Position numbers and translations under genes: made by a program. The notes below the pieces were generated by a model, which saw only the letters and a program-made list of their open reading frames with translations, ran no database searches and was not told the origin of the DNA. Below are positions 7,793-16,310 of a stretch of 64,000 nt of DNA, piece after piece (the first letter of the stretch is position 1; every line of letters starts with the position of its first letter). The stretch is taken from NCBI RefSeq assembly GCF_000280905.1, contig NZ_ALAP01000092.1:186001-250000 (forward strand), in the 5' to 3' direction. Source of the stretch: Streptomyces sp. AA1529 (lineage in GTDB: Bacteria; Actinomycetota; Actinomycetes; Streptomycetales; Streptomycetaceae).

Positions 7793-8836
7793 ATGGCAGA
7801 CAGCCCCCGCTCGGCGGACGCTCCCGTCACCGAACCCCCGGCCGGCCCGGAAGAGCTGCTGGAACAGGCGAAGCCCTACCGCAAGGAGCTGCTGGCGCAC
7901 TGCTACCGCATGATGGGCTCGGTGCACGACGCCGAGGACCTGGTCCAGGACACCTATCTGCGCGCCTGGAAGGCCGGGGACCGGTTCGAGGGCAGATCCT
8001 CGCTGCGCACCTGGCTCTACCGGATCGCCACCAACGCGTGTCTGACCGCGATCGAACAGCGCGGCCGCCGGCCGATGCCCTCCGGTCTCGGCGCGCCCAG
8101 CGACGATCCGGAGCGCCCGGTGGTCGAGGCCCCGGAGGTGCCGTGGCTGGAGCCGATCCCGGATGCCATGTTCGCGGGCTCCTCCGGGCCCACGGACCCG
8201 GCCTCGGTGGTGGTGGGCCGCTCCTCGATGCGGCTGGCGCTGGTGGCGGCCCTGCAGCACCTGCCGACCCGGCAGCGGGTCGTCCTGCTGCTGCGGGACG
8301 TGCTCAAGTGGCGCGCCGCCGAGGTCGCCGAACTGCTCGGGACGACGACGGCGAGCGTGAACAGCGCCCTGCAGCGGGCCCGTGCCCAGCTCGAGCAGGT
8401 CGCCCCCGTGGAGGAGGAGCTGACCGAGCCGGCCGACCCGGCGGCACGAGAGCTGCTGGACCGGTACGCGGCGGCGTTCGAGTGTTCCGACGTGACGGCC
8501 ATCGTGGACCTGTTCAAGGAGGACGCCGTCTGGGAGATGCCCCCCTTCCCGGAGTGGTTCCGCGGCCGGGAGAACATCGTGCGGCTCATCGGGGCCCAGT
8601 GCCCCATCGGCCGGGACGAGGGCCTCATGCTGCCGACCTGGGCCAACGGCCAGCCCGCCTTCGGGCTCTACAGCCTGCGGGGGGACGGTGTGCACCGGCC
8701 GTTCCAACTCCAGGTGCTCACGCTGCGGGACGGACAGATCGCGCATGTGGGTGCGTTCTTCGGCGAGGAGCTGTTCGCCACGTTCGGCCTCCCCGCCGAG
8801 GTGGACGCGCAAGGAGCGGCGGCGCTGCGGCGCTGA
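7793..8836 (+). CDS. ECF-type sigma factor with C-terminal SnoaL-like domain
   Basis: A 347-aa group 4 sigma factor. Region 2 (YRMMGSVHDAEDLVQDTYLR, then RSSLRTWLYRIATNACL) binds core polymerase and the -10 element. Region 4 (LPTRQRVVLLLRDVLKWRAAEVAELLGTTTASVNSALQRAR) contacts the -35 element. The last 130 residues form a SnoaL/NTF2-like domain (FECSDVTAIVDLFKEDAVWEMPPF). Sigma factors of this layout (TIGR02960-like) usually have no separate anti-sigma gene, and none is seen here; the extra domain may hold the regulatory function. ATG 7793 follows AAGGCCAGGA. A possible older start further upstream has no site. Confidence 0.88.
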   Translation: MADSPRSADAPVTEPPAGPEELLEQAKPYRKELLAHCYRMMGSVHDAEDLVQDTYLRAWKAGDRFEGRSSLRTWLYRIATNACLTAIEQRGRRPMPSGLGAPSDDPERPVVEAPEVPWLEPIPDAMFAGSSGPTDPASVVVGRSSMRLALVAALQHLPTRQRVVLLLRDVLKWRAAEVAELLGTTTASVNSALQRARAQLEQVAPVEEELTEPADPAARELLDRYAAAFECSDVTAIVDLFKEDAVWEMPPFPEWFRGRENIVRLIGAQCPIGRDEGLMLPTWANGQPAFGLYSLRGDGVHRPFQLQVLTLRDGQIAHVGAFFGEELFATFGLPAEVDAQGAAALRR

Positions 8837-8866
8837 ACCGGCTGCGGCGCACGACACCCCGCCGCG

Positions 8867-8906
8867 ACGGCGCGCGGTACCGCCCGGTAGCGGGCGGGCG
8901 CGCCGT
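8867..8906. terminator. Bidirectional terminator between sigma factor and xylA
   Basis: A two-tier hairpin: an outer 9-bp stem (ACGGCGCGC with GCGCGCCGT) and an inner 7-bp stem (CCGCCCG with CGGGCGG) around GTAG. It lies between the convergent ends of the sigma-factor and xylA genes. Confidence 0.7.
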
Positions 8907-8994
8907 GCGGTGAGGGCCGCGCGCCGCAGCCGGGGGCCGCGCCGCCACGCCCCGGGCAGCGGGGACGTTCGGGAGCGCCCGGCCCTCCGGCGGC

Positions 8995-10161
8995 TCAGAC
9001 GCCCAGCAGGTGGTCCATCGCCAATTGGTCCAGGTGTTCGAAGGCCATGCCCCGCTCCGCTGCCGCGGCGGGATCGAAGTCCTCGAAGGCGGCACGGTCG
9101 GCCAGCAACGCACCCGGCGTCTCCTGCGGGCCGAGCGTCGGGCGGGAGAGCTCGTCCACCCTCGCGGCCCGCAGCGCCTCCTGGACGGCGGGATCCGCGC
9201 GGAACGCGGCGGCACGCTCCCGCAGGATGAGGTAGTTGCGCATGCAGCCCGCCGCCGAGGCCCACACCCCGGCGGCGTCCTCGGTGCGGGGAGGCTTGAA
9301 GTCGAAGTGTCGCGGGCCCGCGTAGCCGCTGTGCTCCAGCAGGTCGACCAGCCAGAACGCGGCTCGCAGGTCCCCGGCGCCGAACCTGAGGTCCTGGTCG
9401 TACTTGGCACCGGACTGACCGTTGAGGTCCAGGTGGAAGAGCTTGCCGGCCCAGATGGCCTGCGCGATGGCGTGCGGGTAGTTCAGCCCGGCCATCTGCT
9501 CGTGTCCGACCTCCGGGTTGACACCGAAGAGTTCGGAGCGCTCCAGCTGCCCGATGAAGGCGAGGGCGTGTCCGACCGTCGGCAGCAGGAGGTCGCCGCG
9601 CGGCTCGTTGGGCTTCGGCTCCAGGGCGAAGCGCAGTGCGTAGCCCTGTTCGGTGACGTACTCGGCCAGCAGGTCGAAGGCTTCCTTCAGCCGGTCCAGG
9701 GCGGCCCGGACGTCTTTGGCCGCACCGGATTCGGCGCCCTCCCGGCCGCCCCAGGCGACGTAGGTGTCCGCCCCCAGTTCGGCGGCCAGGTCGATGTTGC
9801 GCATCGTCTTGCGCAGGGCGAAGCGCCGGATGTCGCGGTCGTTGGCGGTGAAGGCGCCGTCTTTGAAGACGGGGTGGGTGAACAGGTTCGTCGTGGCCAT
9901 CGGCACCGCCATGCCGGTCGCCTCCAGTGCCTTCCGGAACCGTGCGACGTGCGCCTCGCGTTCCCCGTCCGGGGCGCCGAAGGGGATGAGGTCGTCGTCG
10001 TGGAAGGTGACTCCGTAGGCGCCCAGTCCGGCGAGCCGGTGCACCGACTCGACCGGGTCGAGGGGCTCCCTCGTCGCGTCACCGAACGGGTCCCGGCCCT
10101 GCCAGCCCACCGTCCACAGGCCGAAGCTGAACTTGTCCGCCGGTACGGGTTCGTAGCTCAT
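8995..10161 (-). CDS. xylA: Xylose isomerase
   Basis: A 388-aa enzyme converting D-xylose to D-xylulose in the cytoplasm. Its length and sequence match the short (class I) Streptomyces enzymes. Catalytic His54 and Asp57 are in VTFHDDDL, and the metal-site segment RFALEPKPNEPRGD contains the bridging Glu and the Lys. Further metal ligands sit in GVNPEVGHEQ and HLDLNGQSGAKYDQDLRFG. ATG 10161 has GAGAGGAAC upstream. It is divergent from xylB, and a ROK-type repressor follows xylB, so a shared xylose-controlled intergenic region is likely. No xylose transporter is in the window. Confidence 0.96.
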   Translation of the reverse strand: MSYEPVPADKFSFGLWTVGWQGRDPFGDATREPLDPVESVHRLAGLGAYGVTFHDDDLIPFGAPDGEREAHVARFRKALEATGMAVPMATTNLFTHPVFKDGAFTANDRDIRRFALRKTMRNIDLAAELGADTYVAWGGREGAESGAAKDVRAALDRLKEAFDLLAEYVTEQGYALRFALEPKPNEPRGDLLLPTVGHALAFIGQLERSELFGVNPEVGHEQMAGLNYPHAIAQAIWAGKLFHLDLNGQSGAKYDQDLRFGAGDLRAAFWLVDLLEHSGYAGPRHFDFKPPRTEDAAGVWASAAGCMRNYLILRERAAAFRADPAVQEALRAARVDELSRPTLGPQETPGALLADRAAFEDFDPAAAAERGMAFEHLDQLAMDHLLGV

Positions 10162-10243
10162 GCTGTCGTTCCTCTCCCACGCATCGTCGCCCTCGGTACG
10201 CACGGGCGGGCACCTCGATGCGCAGCTATTCGTCATGGCTGCT

Positions 10244-10255
10244 TACAAATTAGTA
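10244..10255. promoter_or_regulatory. Candidate XylR operator between xylA and xylB
   Basis: An AT-rich imperfect palindrome, TACAAATTAGTA, stands out in the otherwise GC-rich 134-bp gap between the divergent xylA and xylB starts. It is well placed for binding by the ROK regulator encoded at 11898. Assignment is inference. Confidence 0.45.
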
Positions 10256-10295
10256 TGCGCACAGCACCGGAAGCCAGGGAAGGGAGCGGCAGGCC

Positions 10296-11744
10296 ATGAG
10301 CGCACCGGAAGGCCCGTTCGTCATCGGGGTCGACAGCTCGACCCAGTCCACCAAGGCACTCGTGGTGGACGCCGCGACCGGCCAGGTGGTCTCCCGAGGA
10401 CAGGCACCGCACACCGTCTCCCCGGGCGACCGGCGCGAGTCGGACCCCGAGGAGTGGTGGCAGGCGCTGCGCACCGCGGTGGGGCAGTGCGGGCGGGCCG
10501 CCGGCGAGGCCGCCGCCGTGTCCGTCGCAGGCCAGCAGCACGGCCTGGTGACGCTGGACGGCGCGGGAGATCCGGTGCGGCCCGCACTGCTGTGGAACGA
10601 CGTACGCTCGGCGCCCCAGCGCGACCGCCTGGTCGCCGACCTCGGCGGCCCCACGGCCTGGGCCGAACGGGTCGGCAGCGTCCCGGCACCGGCCTTCACC
10701 GTCACCAAGTGGGCCTGGCTGCGGGAGAACGAACCGGAGGCCGCACGGTCGACGGCTGCCGTGCGGCTGCCGCACGACTTCCTGACCGAGCGGCTGACCG
10801 GGCAGCCGGGCACCGACCGGGGCGATGCCTCGGGCACCGGCTGGTGGTCCTCGGCGACCGGCTCCTACGACACGCAGATCCTGGAACTCGCCGGCCTGGA
10901 CCCCGCGCTGCTGCCACCCGTACTCGGCTCCGGGGAGGCGGCGGGCACGGTCAGGGAGACCGGGGACGGTCTCCTGCCGGCCGGCACCCTGGTGGCCACC
11001 GGTACCGGGGACAACATGGCGGCGGCACTCGGCCTGGGGCTGCTGCCGGGACAACCGGTGCTCAGTCTCGGCACCTCGGGCACGGTGTACGCCGTCTCCA
11101 GTCGCCGCCCCGCCGATCCCAGCGGAACGGTCGCGGGCTTCGCGGACGCGCACACCGGCTGGCTGCCACTGGCCTGCACCCTCAACTGCACCCTGGCCGT
11201 GGACCGGATGGCCGCGCTGCTCTCCCGGGACCGCGAGGACGTGGAACCGGGCGGGCGGGTCACCGCGCTCCCCTTCCTCGACGGCGAACGCACGCCCGAC
11301 CTCCCGTACGCGACCGGACTGCTGAGCGGGCTCCAGCACGCCACGACGGGCGGCCAGGTCCTCCAGGCCGCCTACGACGGCGCCGTCTTCGCACTGCTGC
11401 GTGCGCTCGACCTGGTGCTGGCCGAGGGCGGGGACCCGGCTGCGGCGCAGGAAGCACCGCTGCTGCTGATCGGCGGCGGCGCCAAGGGCACGGCATGGCG
11501 CGAGACGGTGCGGCGGCTGTCCGGCCGGGCCGTCCAGGTGCCCAGCGCGCAGGAACTGGTGGCACTGGGGGCCGCGGCACAGGCCGCGGGGCTGCTGCTC
11601 GGCGAGGACCCGGGCGCCGTCGCCCGCCGCTGGCGCACCGCGCAGGGGGCCTCGTACGAGCCCGTGGCACGCGACGACGACGCACTGGCCCGCCTCTCGG
11701 CGACGCTCGAAGGGGCGGGTGCGCTGCTCGGCCGGCGCCCGTGA
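10296..11744 (+). CDS. xylB: Xylulokinase (FGGY family)
   Basis: A 482-aa sugar kinase phosphorylating D-xylulose to xylulose 5-phosphate. The first FGGY half has the phosphate-binding loop VIGVDSSTQSTKALVVD at about 8-24 and the substrate-binding segments VAGQQHGLV and LLWNDVRS. The second half has the ATP-site glycines GTGDNMAAALG, LSLGTSGT and LIGGGAKGTAWRET. The length is usual for bacterial XylB. ATG 10296 has a GGGAG-type site upstream. It works directly after XylA in the same pathway. Confidence 0.95.
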   Translation: MSAPEGPFVIGVDSSTQSTKALVVDAATGQVVSRGQAPHTVSPGDRRESDPEEWWQALRTAVGQCGRAAGEAAAVSVAGQQHGLVTLDGAGDPVRPALLWNDVRSAPQRDRLVADLGGPTAWAERVGSVPAPAFTVTKWAWLRENEPEAARSTAAVRLPHDFLTERLTGQPGTDRGDASGTGWWSSATGSYDTQILELAGLDPALLPPVLGSGEAAGTVRETGDGLLPAGTLVATGTGDNMAAALGLGLLPGQPVLSLGTSGTVYAVSSRRPADPSGTVAGFADAHTGWLPLACTLNCTLAVDRMAALLSRDREDVEPGGRVTALPFLDGERTPDLPYATGLLSGLQHATTGGQVLQAAYDGAVFALLRALDLVLAEGGDPAAAQEAPLLLIGGGAKGTAWRETVRRLSGRAVQVPSAQELVALGAAAQAAGLLLGEDPGAVARRWRTAQGASYEPVARDDDALARLSATLEGAGALLGRRP

Positions 11745-11897
11745 CCGGCGGCCCTCCGGCACCGGCTCCGGACCCGCGGCCGCACATGTTCCGCCGCCTC
11801 CTTGCCGCGGCTCCGGCCACTCGCACCGGCCCCTCGCACGGGCGGCGCACGACCGGCTCCGACGAGTCCCACGGGGCGCCACGAGAAGGAGCCGTTC

Positions 11898-13115
11898 ATG
11901 ACAGCTGAGGCACCCGGACCGCAGCGCGAGATTCGCAGGCGGAACCTCTCGCGCGTGCTGTACGCGGTGGCCCAGCAGGGGCCCTCGTCCCGTGCGGCGG
12001 TGGCGACGCGGCTGGGGCTGACGCGCACGGCCGTCTCGACCCTCGTGGACGAACTGCTGCGCGGCGGCCTGCTGACCGAGCAGGGGCCGACGCCGGCGGC
12101 CGGCGGGCCCGGGCGGCCCGGTACGGCACTCGCGCTCACCGACAGCGGGCCGTGCGGGCTGGGCGCCGAGATCGGCGTCGATCATCTGGCGGTCTGCGCG
12201 ACCGACGTACGGGGCCGGGTGCGCGCCCGCGCGGAGACCGGCTCGCCGGGCAGGGACGGTGTGCCGGGCGCCGTGCTCACACCGCTGCGGGAGCTGGTGG
12301 ACCAGGTGGCGGCCCGGGCACGCGGGCTCGGACTGGCCCCGGCCGCTCTGGCGGTGGCGGTACCCGGACTGGTCGCCCGCGGCACGGCGTCGGTTGTCCG
12401 CGCACCCAACCTCGGATGGCAGGGTGTCGACCTCGCTCCCCCGCTCGCGGAGGCGGGAGCGGAACGGGATCCCCTGCCGCTCCTGGCGGACAACGAGGCC
12501 AACCTCGGAGCGCTCGCCGAACTCTGGCTGGGCGGCGGCAGGGTCCCCCGGGACTTCGTGCACGTCTCGGCAGAGGTCGGTATCGGTGCCGCCGTGGTGC
12601 TGGACGGCGCACTGCTGCGCGGCCACCGCGGGTTCGCCGGGGAGATGGGCCACATGCCGGTACACCCGGACGGAGACCGGTGCGCCTGCGGGGGCAGGGG
12701 CTGCCTGGAGCAGTACGCGGCGGAGCCGGCCCTGCTGCGCGCCGCCGGGATCGCAGCCGACCGGCCGCGTGCCGCCGCACTGGCCGACCTGCTGGAGCAG
12801 GCAGCAGCAGGCGGTGTACGCGCGCTGGACGCTCTGGAGGCGGCAGGTGGCGCGCTGGGGCTGGCACTGGCCGGAACGGTGAACCTGCTGGACCCCCGTG
12901 CTCTGGTGCTCGGCGGCGTACTGGCCCGCTTCGCTCCGTGGCTGCTGCCGCCCCTGGAGCGGGAGCTGAGCGAACGCACCGCCGCGCCCGGCGCCCTCCC
13001 GGAACTGCTCGTCTCGGAACTGGGCGCGGACGGACCGCTGCTGGGTGCTGCGCACGCGGCCGTGCGCGTGGTGCTGGACGACCCGCTCTCCCATCTGGCC
13101 GGGCCGCGGGGCTGA
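11898..13115 (+). CDS. xylR: ROK-family transcriptional repressor, XylR-like
   Basis: A 405-aa regulator. An N-terminal winged helix (about 12-65, QGPSSRAAVATRLGLTRTAVSTLVDELLRGG) precedes a ROK domain with the ATPase-like fold and the zinc-binding motif CACGGRGCLEQYA at about residues 262-274. In xylose loci such proteins repress xylA and xylB until xylose binds. AGAAGGAGC lies 7 nt before ATG 11898. It sits 153 bp after xylB on the same strand and ends in a strong palindrome. The gene name rests on context. Confidence 0.88.
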   Translation: MTAEAPGPQREIRRRNLSRVLYAVAQQGPSSRAAVATRLGLTRTAVSTLVDELLRGGLLTEQGPTPAAGGPGRPGTALALTDSGPCGLGAEIGVDHLAVCATDVRGRVRARAETGSPGRDGVPGAVLTPLRELVDQVAARARGLGLAPAALAVAVPGLVARGTASVVRAPNLGWQGVDLAPPLAEAGAERDPLPLLADNEANLGALAELWLGGGRVPRDFVHVSAEVGIGAAVVLDGALLRGHRGFAGEMGHMPVHPDGDRCACGGRGCLEQYAAEPALLRAAGIAADRPRAAALADLLEQAAAGGVRALDALEAAGGALGLALAGTVNLLDPRALVLGGVLARFAPWLLPPLERELSERTAAPGALPELLVSELGADGPLLGAAHAAVRVVLDDPLSHLAGPRG

Positions 13116-13117
13116 CC

Positions 13118-13149
13118 GGCCGGCCCGGGGGCGCGCCCCCGGGCCGGCC
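13118..13149 (+). terminator. Terminator after the ROK regulator
   Basis: A perfect 32-bp palindrome built of G and C only, with GCGC at its centre, begins 3 bp after the xylR-like stop codon. A 14-bp stem with a 4-nt loop is expected. Confidence 0.75.
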
Positions 13150-13337
13150 AGGTGTCCGCAGGCCACTCCCGGCGGCCGAGGATCACCAGCCGCTCCGCGG
13201 CGGGGCACTGCACGACGGCCACAGGTCGGTCCAATGGCACATTCTGGCGACTCTTGGCAGCCCTTCCGGGTGCTGCCATCATCAACGCGCGTCAACTCGC
13301 CCTGCACGTGCACCCATTCCCCCCACCGGGAGAGACG

Positions 13338-13988
13338 ATGGACTCAGCACGCCAGAACCCCGCATCCTTCCCCTCACGTCCCCACCTGCCGCGGCGCGCG
13401 CTGCTGCGCGGCGGGGCGGGCTTCACTCTCGCCGCCGGCCTCGCAGGCGCCTCACTCGTCTCGGGCGGAGCCGCGGTGGCCCGGCCCAGAAAGCCGCTCG
13501 CCGTGGACTATCCGGCAGCGGAGTGGGTCCCCGCCTCCTCCGCCAACTACACGACGGCGAACCGGCCCGCGCAGTACCCGGTCGAGTTCGTGATCATCCA
13601 CGTCACCCAGGAGTACTACGCGGACACGCTGGAGATCTTCCAGAACCCTGACAAGGCGGTCTCCGCGCACTACGTGGTGCGCTCCGACGACGGTCACGTG
13701 GCCCAGATGGTGCGCGAGAAGAACGTGGCCTGGCACGCGGGCAACTGGGACTACAACACGCGCAGTGTCGGCATCGAGCACGAAGGCTGGATCGACGAAC
13801 CGGCCTGGTTCACAGAGGCCATGTACGAGGCGTCGGCGGCGCTGACGGCGGACATCTGCCGCCGGCACGGAATCCCACTGGACCGCCGGAACATCATCGG
13901 ACACAACGAGGTACCCGGCGCCGACCACACCGACCCCGGCGGCGAGTGGGACTGGGCGCACTACATGGACCTCGTCAAGGCCCAGTAG
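13338..13988 (+). CDS. Tat-exported N-acetylmuramoyl-L-alanine amidase (Amidase_2)
   Basis: A 216-aa secreted peptidoglycan hydrolase. The signal has a twin arginine (PRRALLRGG, Arg19-20), a hydrophobic core to about 45 and an AVA-type cleavage site. The amidase_2 zinc ligands are visible as His88 (VIIHVT), His189 (IGHNEVPG) and Asp199 (HTDPGG). HAGNW at 133-137 is also typical. No cell-wall-binding repeats are present, so it is a bare catalytic domain like those in small PGRP-type amidases. ATG 13338 follows GGGAGAGACG. It stands alone. Confidence 0.9.
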   Translation: MDSARQNPASFPSRPHLPRRALLRGGAGFTLAAGLAGASLVSGGAAVARPRKPLAVDYPAAEWVPASSANYTTANRPAQYPVEFVIIHVTQEYYADTLEIFQNPDKAVSAHYVVRSDDGHVAQMVREKNVAWHAGNWDYNTRSVGIEHEGWIDEPAWFTEAMYEASAALTADICRRHGIPLDRRNIIGHNEVPGADHTDPGGEWDWAHYMDLVKAQ

Positions 13989-14362
13989 CAGAACGGGAGA
14001 CGGGCCCGGCGGAGTCGGCGGAGACCGACCCGGGTCCGGTCGACGACGGGCCGACGGCAATGGGGCAGCCGTCGGCGGCGGATCGGCCGCCGGCCGCCGA
14101 ACGGGCGGGCGTACTCGCTTCCGTACGGGTACGCGTGCCCGTTGCCCGTTCGCGGACGGACGTCGCGGTGGCCATCCGCCCTCGGCACCCGACCCGGCGA
14201 CCGAATCCATCGGAGCGGAAGCGTGTGCGTCCCTGCCGACCGGCCCTGATCACACGCCAGTTCGGGCGCGTGATCAGCCGGGCACGCAAACACTTCAACC
14301 CATCGTGTGACTACCGGCCGGAAGGCTTCTGCGCAGCACACCATCCCCGCCATCCTCGGCGT
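13989..14362. other. Intergenic region with a long dyad
   Basis: No convincing gene. The only structure seen is the inverted repeat at 14246-14277. Confidence 0.5.
14246..14277. repeat. Inverted repeat, possible operator or terminator
   Basis: CTGATCACACGCC pairs with GGCGCGTGATCAG with one mismatch across a 6-nt gap. The end CTGATCAC/GTGATCAG is AT-richer than its surroundings. It lies about 85 bp upstream of the proline-rich protein gene; a terminator for the amidase is less likely because it is 258 bp away. Confidence 0.45.
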
Positions 14363-15328
14363 GTGCGACAACAGGAGAACAAGCAGGCCGTCGGCCGCGA
14401 CGGACGGCACAAGCTGGCAGCGGCGGCACTCCTGTGCCTGGCGATGGGGGCAACGGCCGGTGGCCCGGCAGCCGCATCGACGCGTGCCGAAGCCCCCGCC
14501 CGCGCCGACGAATCCGTCGTGCTCGCGGCCGCCTCCCGGCCGGGCGGCGGTGAACCGCGTGGCGGCCCGCAGCCGAAGACCGCCCGTGCGGCGAGCAGTT
14601 CCCCGGCGGCCCCGGCGCCTACGGCGACGGACGCCGCCACCCCCGCCAGCAACACCGCCGCCGTCCGGACGGTGACGCCGTCGCACCTCACGCCCACCGC
14701 GGCTCCACAGACGGCGGCGACCGGCCAGCGGCCCCACCGGGACGGTGGCGCCCGCCTCTCGGTCGGCACGGAGGGGACCCGTCTCGACGCGACGGCAGAG
14801 CGGGGCGGCCGCTGTCCGGGCGCGTCCCTGACGGTGCGGACGCCCGGTGCCGGCCTCCGGCTCTCGGCGGGAGGGCCGTGCACCCCGCGTCCGCCCCGGC
14901 CCACTCCGCCGGCACCGACACCCTCGCCGCAACCTCCGGAGCAGAGCCCTCCCACACCGGCCCCGTCTCCCGCGCCCTCGGAACCGGCGCGTTCTCCGGC
15001 CGCAGTGCCTTTCGTCGCCCCCGAGCCGCAGGCCGCCCCCGAGGCGTCGGCGGTCCGGGCCGCCGCACGTCCGGTCCGGCCGGACCGGGCGTCCCCCCGG
15101 CCCGCGGCGACGCCCCGGCCGCTCCGTTCGCCGACGCCCTCGCGCACGGCGGTCGCCGCTCCACGCCGGCCCGCGCCGCAGCGCGAGCGACCGGACGGAA
15201 GCCTGTCGATGGTCACCCGCACGCTCCTGATCGTCACCCCGGCCGTCCTCGCGGCCGCCGCCCTGCGTCCCCGTTCGAGCGGTGGACGACAGACGGCAGC
15301 CGGAGGCACCGGCACGAGCGGCAACTGA
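14363..15328 (+). CDS. Proline/alanine-rich exported protein, membrane-anchored
   Basis: A 321-aa protein that I do not recognise as a named family. A signal-like segment (KLAAAALLCLAMGATAGGPAAA, about 17-40) is followed by a low-complexity Ala/Thr/Pro stretch, a short Cys-containing part (GGRCPGASLTV, GGPCTPRP), a Pro-rich spacer, and a final hydrophobic helix (TRTLLIVTPAVLAAAALRP) with a basic tail. This looks like a surface stalk protein. The GTG start at 14363 is a guess from the signal peptide; no clear ribosome binding site is seen and the frame stays open upstream. The DUF4239 gene follows after 75 bp and may be a partner. Confidence 0.6.
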   Translation: MRQQENKQAVGRDGRHKLAAAALLCLAMGATAGGPAAASTRAEAPARADESVVLAAASRPGGGEPRGGPQPKTARAASSSPAAPAPTATDAATPASNTAAVRTVTPSHLTPTAAPQTAATGQRPHRDGGARLSVGTEGTRLDATAERGGRCPGASLTVRTPGAGLRLSAGGPCTPRPPRPTPPAPTPSPQPPEQSPPTPAPSPAPSEPARSPAAVPFVAPEPQAAPEASAVRAAARPVRPDRASPRPAATPRPLRSPTPSRTAVAAPRRPAPQRERPDGSLSMVTRTLLIVTPAVLAAAALRPRSSGGRQTAAGGTGTSGN

Positions 15329-15403
15329 CCTCATTCCGGATCCCGGCAGTGCACGTGGTGCACCGCCGCCCCTCTCCCCTGTCCAACGCTTCGTGGAGGA
15401 CCC

Positions 15404-16174
15404 GTGTCCGAAAGGTTCATGCTGGCGCTCAGCCTGGTCGCCGCCTGTCTGGTCGTCGTCGTTGTCGTCGTCCTCAGACGCCGGCGTGCCACGCCGGGCG
15501 ATCCGGCGGAGACACCGGACGTGATCGAGTACATGACGATGATGATCGGCGTGGTGTACGCGATCGTGCTGGGCCTGGCCATCGCCGGGGTCTGGGAGGA
15601 ACGCAACGCGGCGGACGAGGCCCTCGCCCAGGAGGCGCAGGCGCTGCACGAGGTGAGCGAGCGGGTGGGCGTCTACCCGGCGGCCGAACGCCAACGCGTG
15701 CGCGGCGACGTGGACGCCTACGTCCGCTACGCGGTCACCACCGAGTGGTCGCACATGGTCGAGCAGGGCGAACTCACCGAGCGGGGCACCCGCATGCTCA
15801 AGAGACTGCGCGGCGACGCGGCTTCCTTCGAACCGGCCACCATGCAGCAGGCGCAGTCCTACCAGGCCGTGATCGACCAGATCGCCGCCGCCGACACCGC
15901 ACGCACCGCACGGGCGACCGGCGCCGGACCCACGATGCCGGGCGTGGTGTGGATCGGACTGTACGCGGGCGCGGTGATCTCGGTGGGGATGCTCTTCGCG
16001 CTGCAGATCCAGCGCTCCGGCAGGGAACTGATCCTGGCAGGCATCTTCAGCGCTCTGATCGCCTTCCTGCTCTTCCTGGTCTGGCACTTCGACGCGCCGT
16101 TCGCCCGCGGCCTCGAAGACCCCAAGGAAGCGTTCACGACACTGTTCCCGCGAGCGACGGGCTCCTCGGGCTGA
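15404..16174 (+). CDS. DUF4239 (bestrophin-like) membrane protein
   Basis: A 256-aa integral membrane protein. Two N-terminal helices (about 5-23 and 42-62) and two C-terminal helices (about 183-204 and 210-230) flank a cytoplasmic helical middle rich in Glu and Arg. The segment MTMMIGVVYAIVLGLAIAGVWEERN is typical of DUF4239, which is distantly like bestrophin channels by published family descriptions; function is unproven. The start is GTG 15404. A long hairpin follows the gene. Confidence 0.82.
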   Translation: MSERFMLALSLVAACLVVVVVVVLRRRRATPGDPAETPDVIEYMTMMIGVVYAIVLGLAIAGVWEERNAADEALAQEAQALHEVSERVGVYPAAERQRVRGDVDAYVRYAVTTEWSHMVEQGELTERGTRMLKRLRGDAASFEPATMQQAQSYQAVIDQIAAADTARTARATGAGPTMPGVVWIGLYAGAVISVGMLFALQIQRSGRELILAGIFSALIAFLLFLVWHFDAPFARGLEDPKEAFTTLFPRATGSSG

Positions 16175-16213
16175 GCGGCACCGGGCAGGCGCCGCTGCGG
16201 ACGTCCGGGGCGG

Positions 16214-16264
16214 CCCGTCCCGCGGCCCGGGGAGACCCGTCGGCTCCCCCGGCCGCGGGACGGG
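16214..16264 (+). terminator. Long hairpin terminator after the DUF4239 gene
   Basis: A perfect 14-bp stem (CCCGTCCCGCGGCC with GGCCGCGGGACGGG), with an inner GGGGAG/CTCCCC stem, lies 39 bp after the DUF4239 stop. It ends 46 bp before the matB start, so it may also lie in the matB leader. Confidence 0.7.
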
Positions 16265-16310
16265 TGAGATGCTGGCGGTCCCAGAGGCGAGAGATCACAA
16301 AGGAGTCCGG

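Noticed and set aside
10233..13313. 1026-codon minus-strand frame across xylB and the ROK gene
   Set aside because: Antisense shadow of two well-recognised genes, caused by high GC content.
13961..16087. 708-codon minus-strand frame across the proline-rich and DUF4239 genes
   Set aside because: Arg-rich antisense translation, no motifs.
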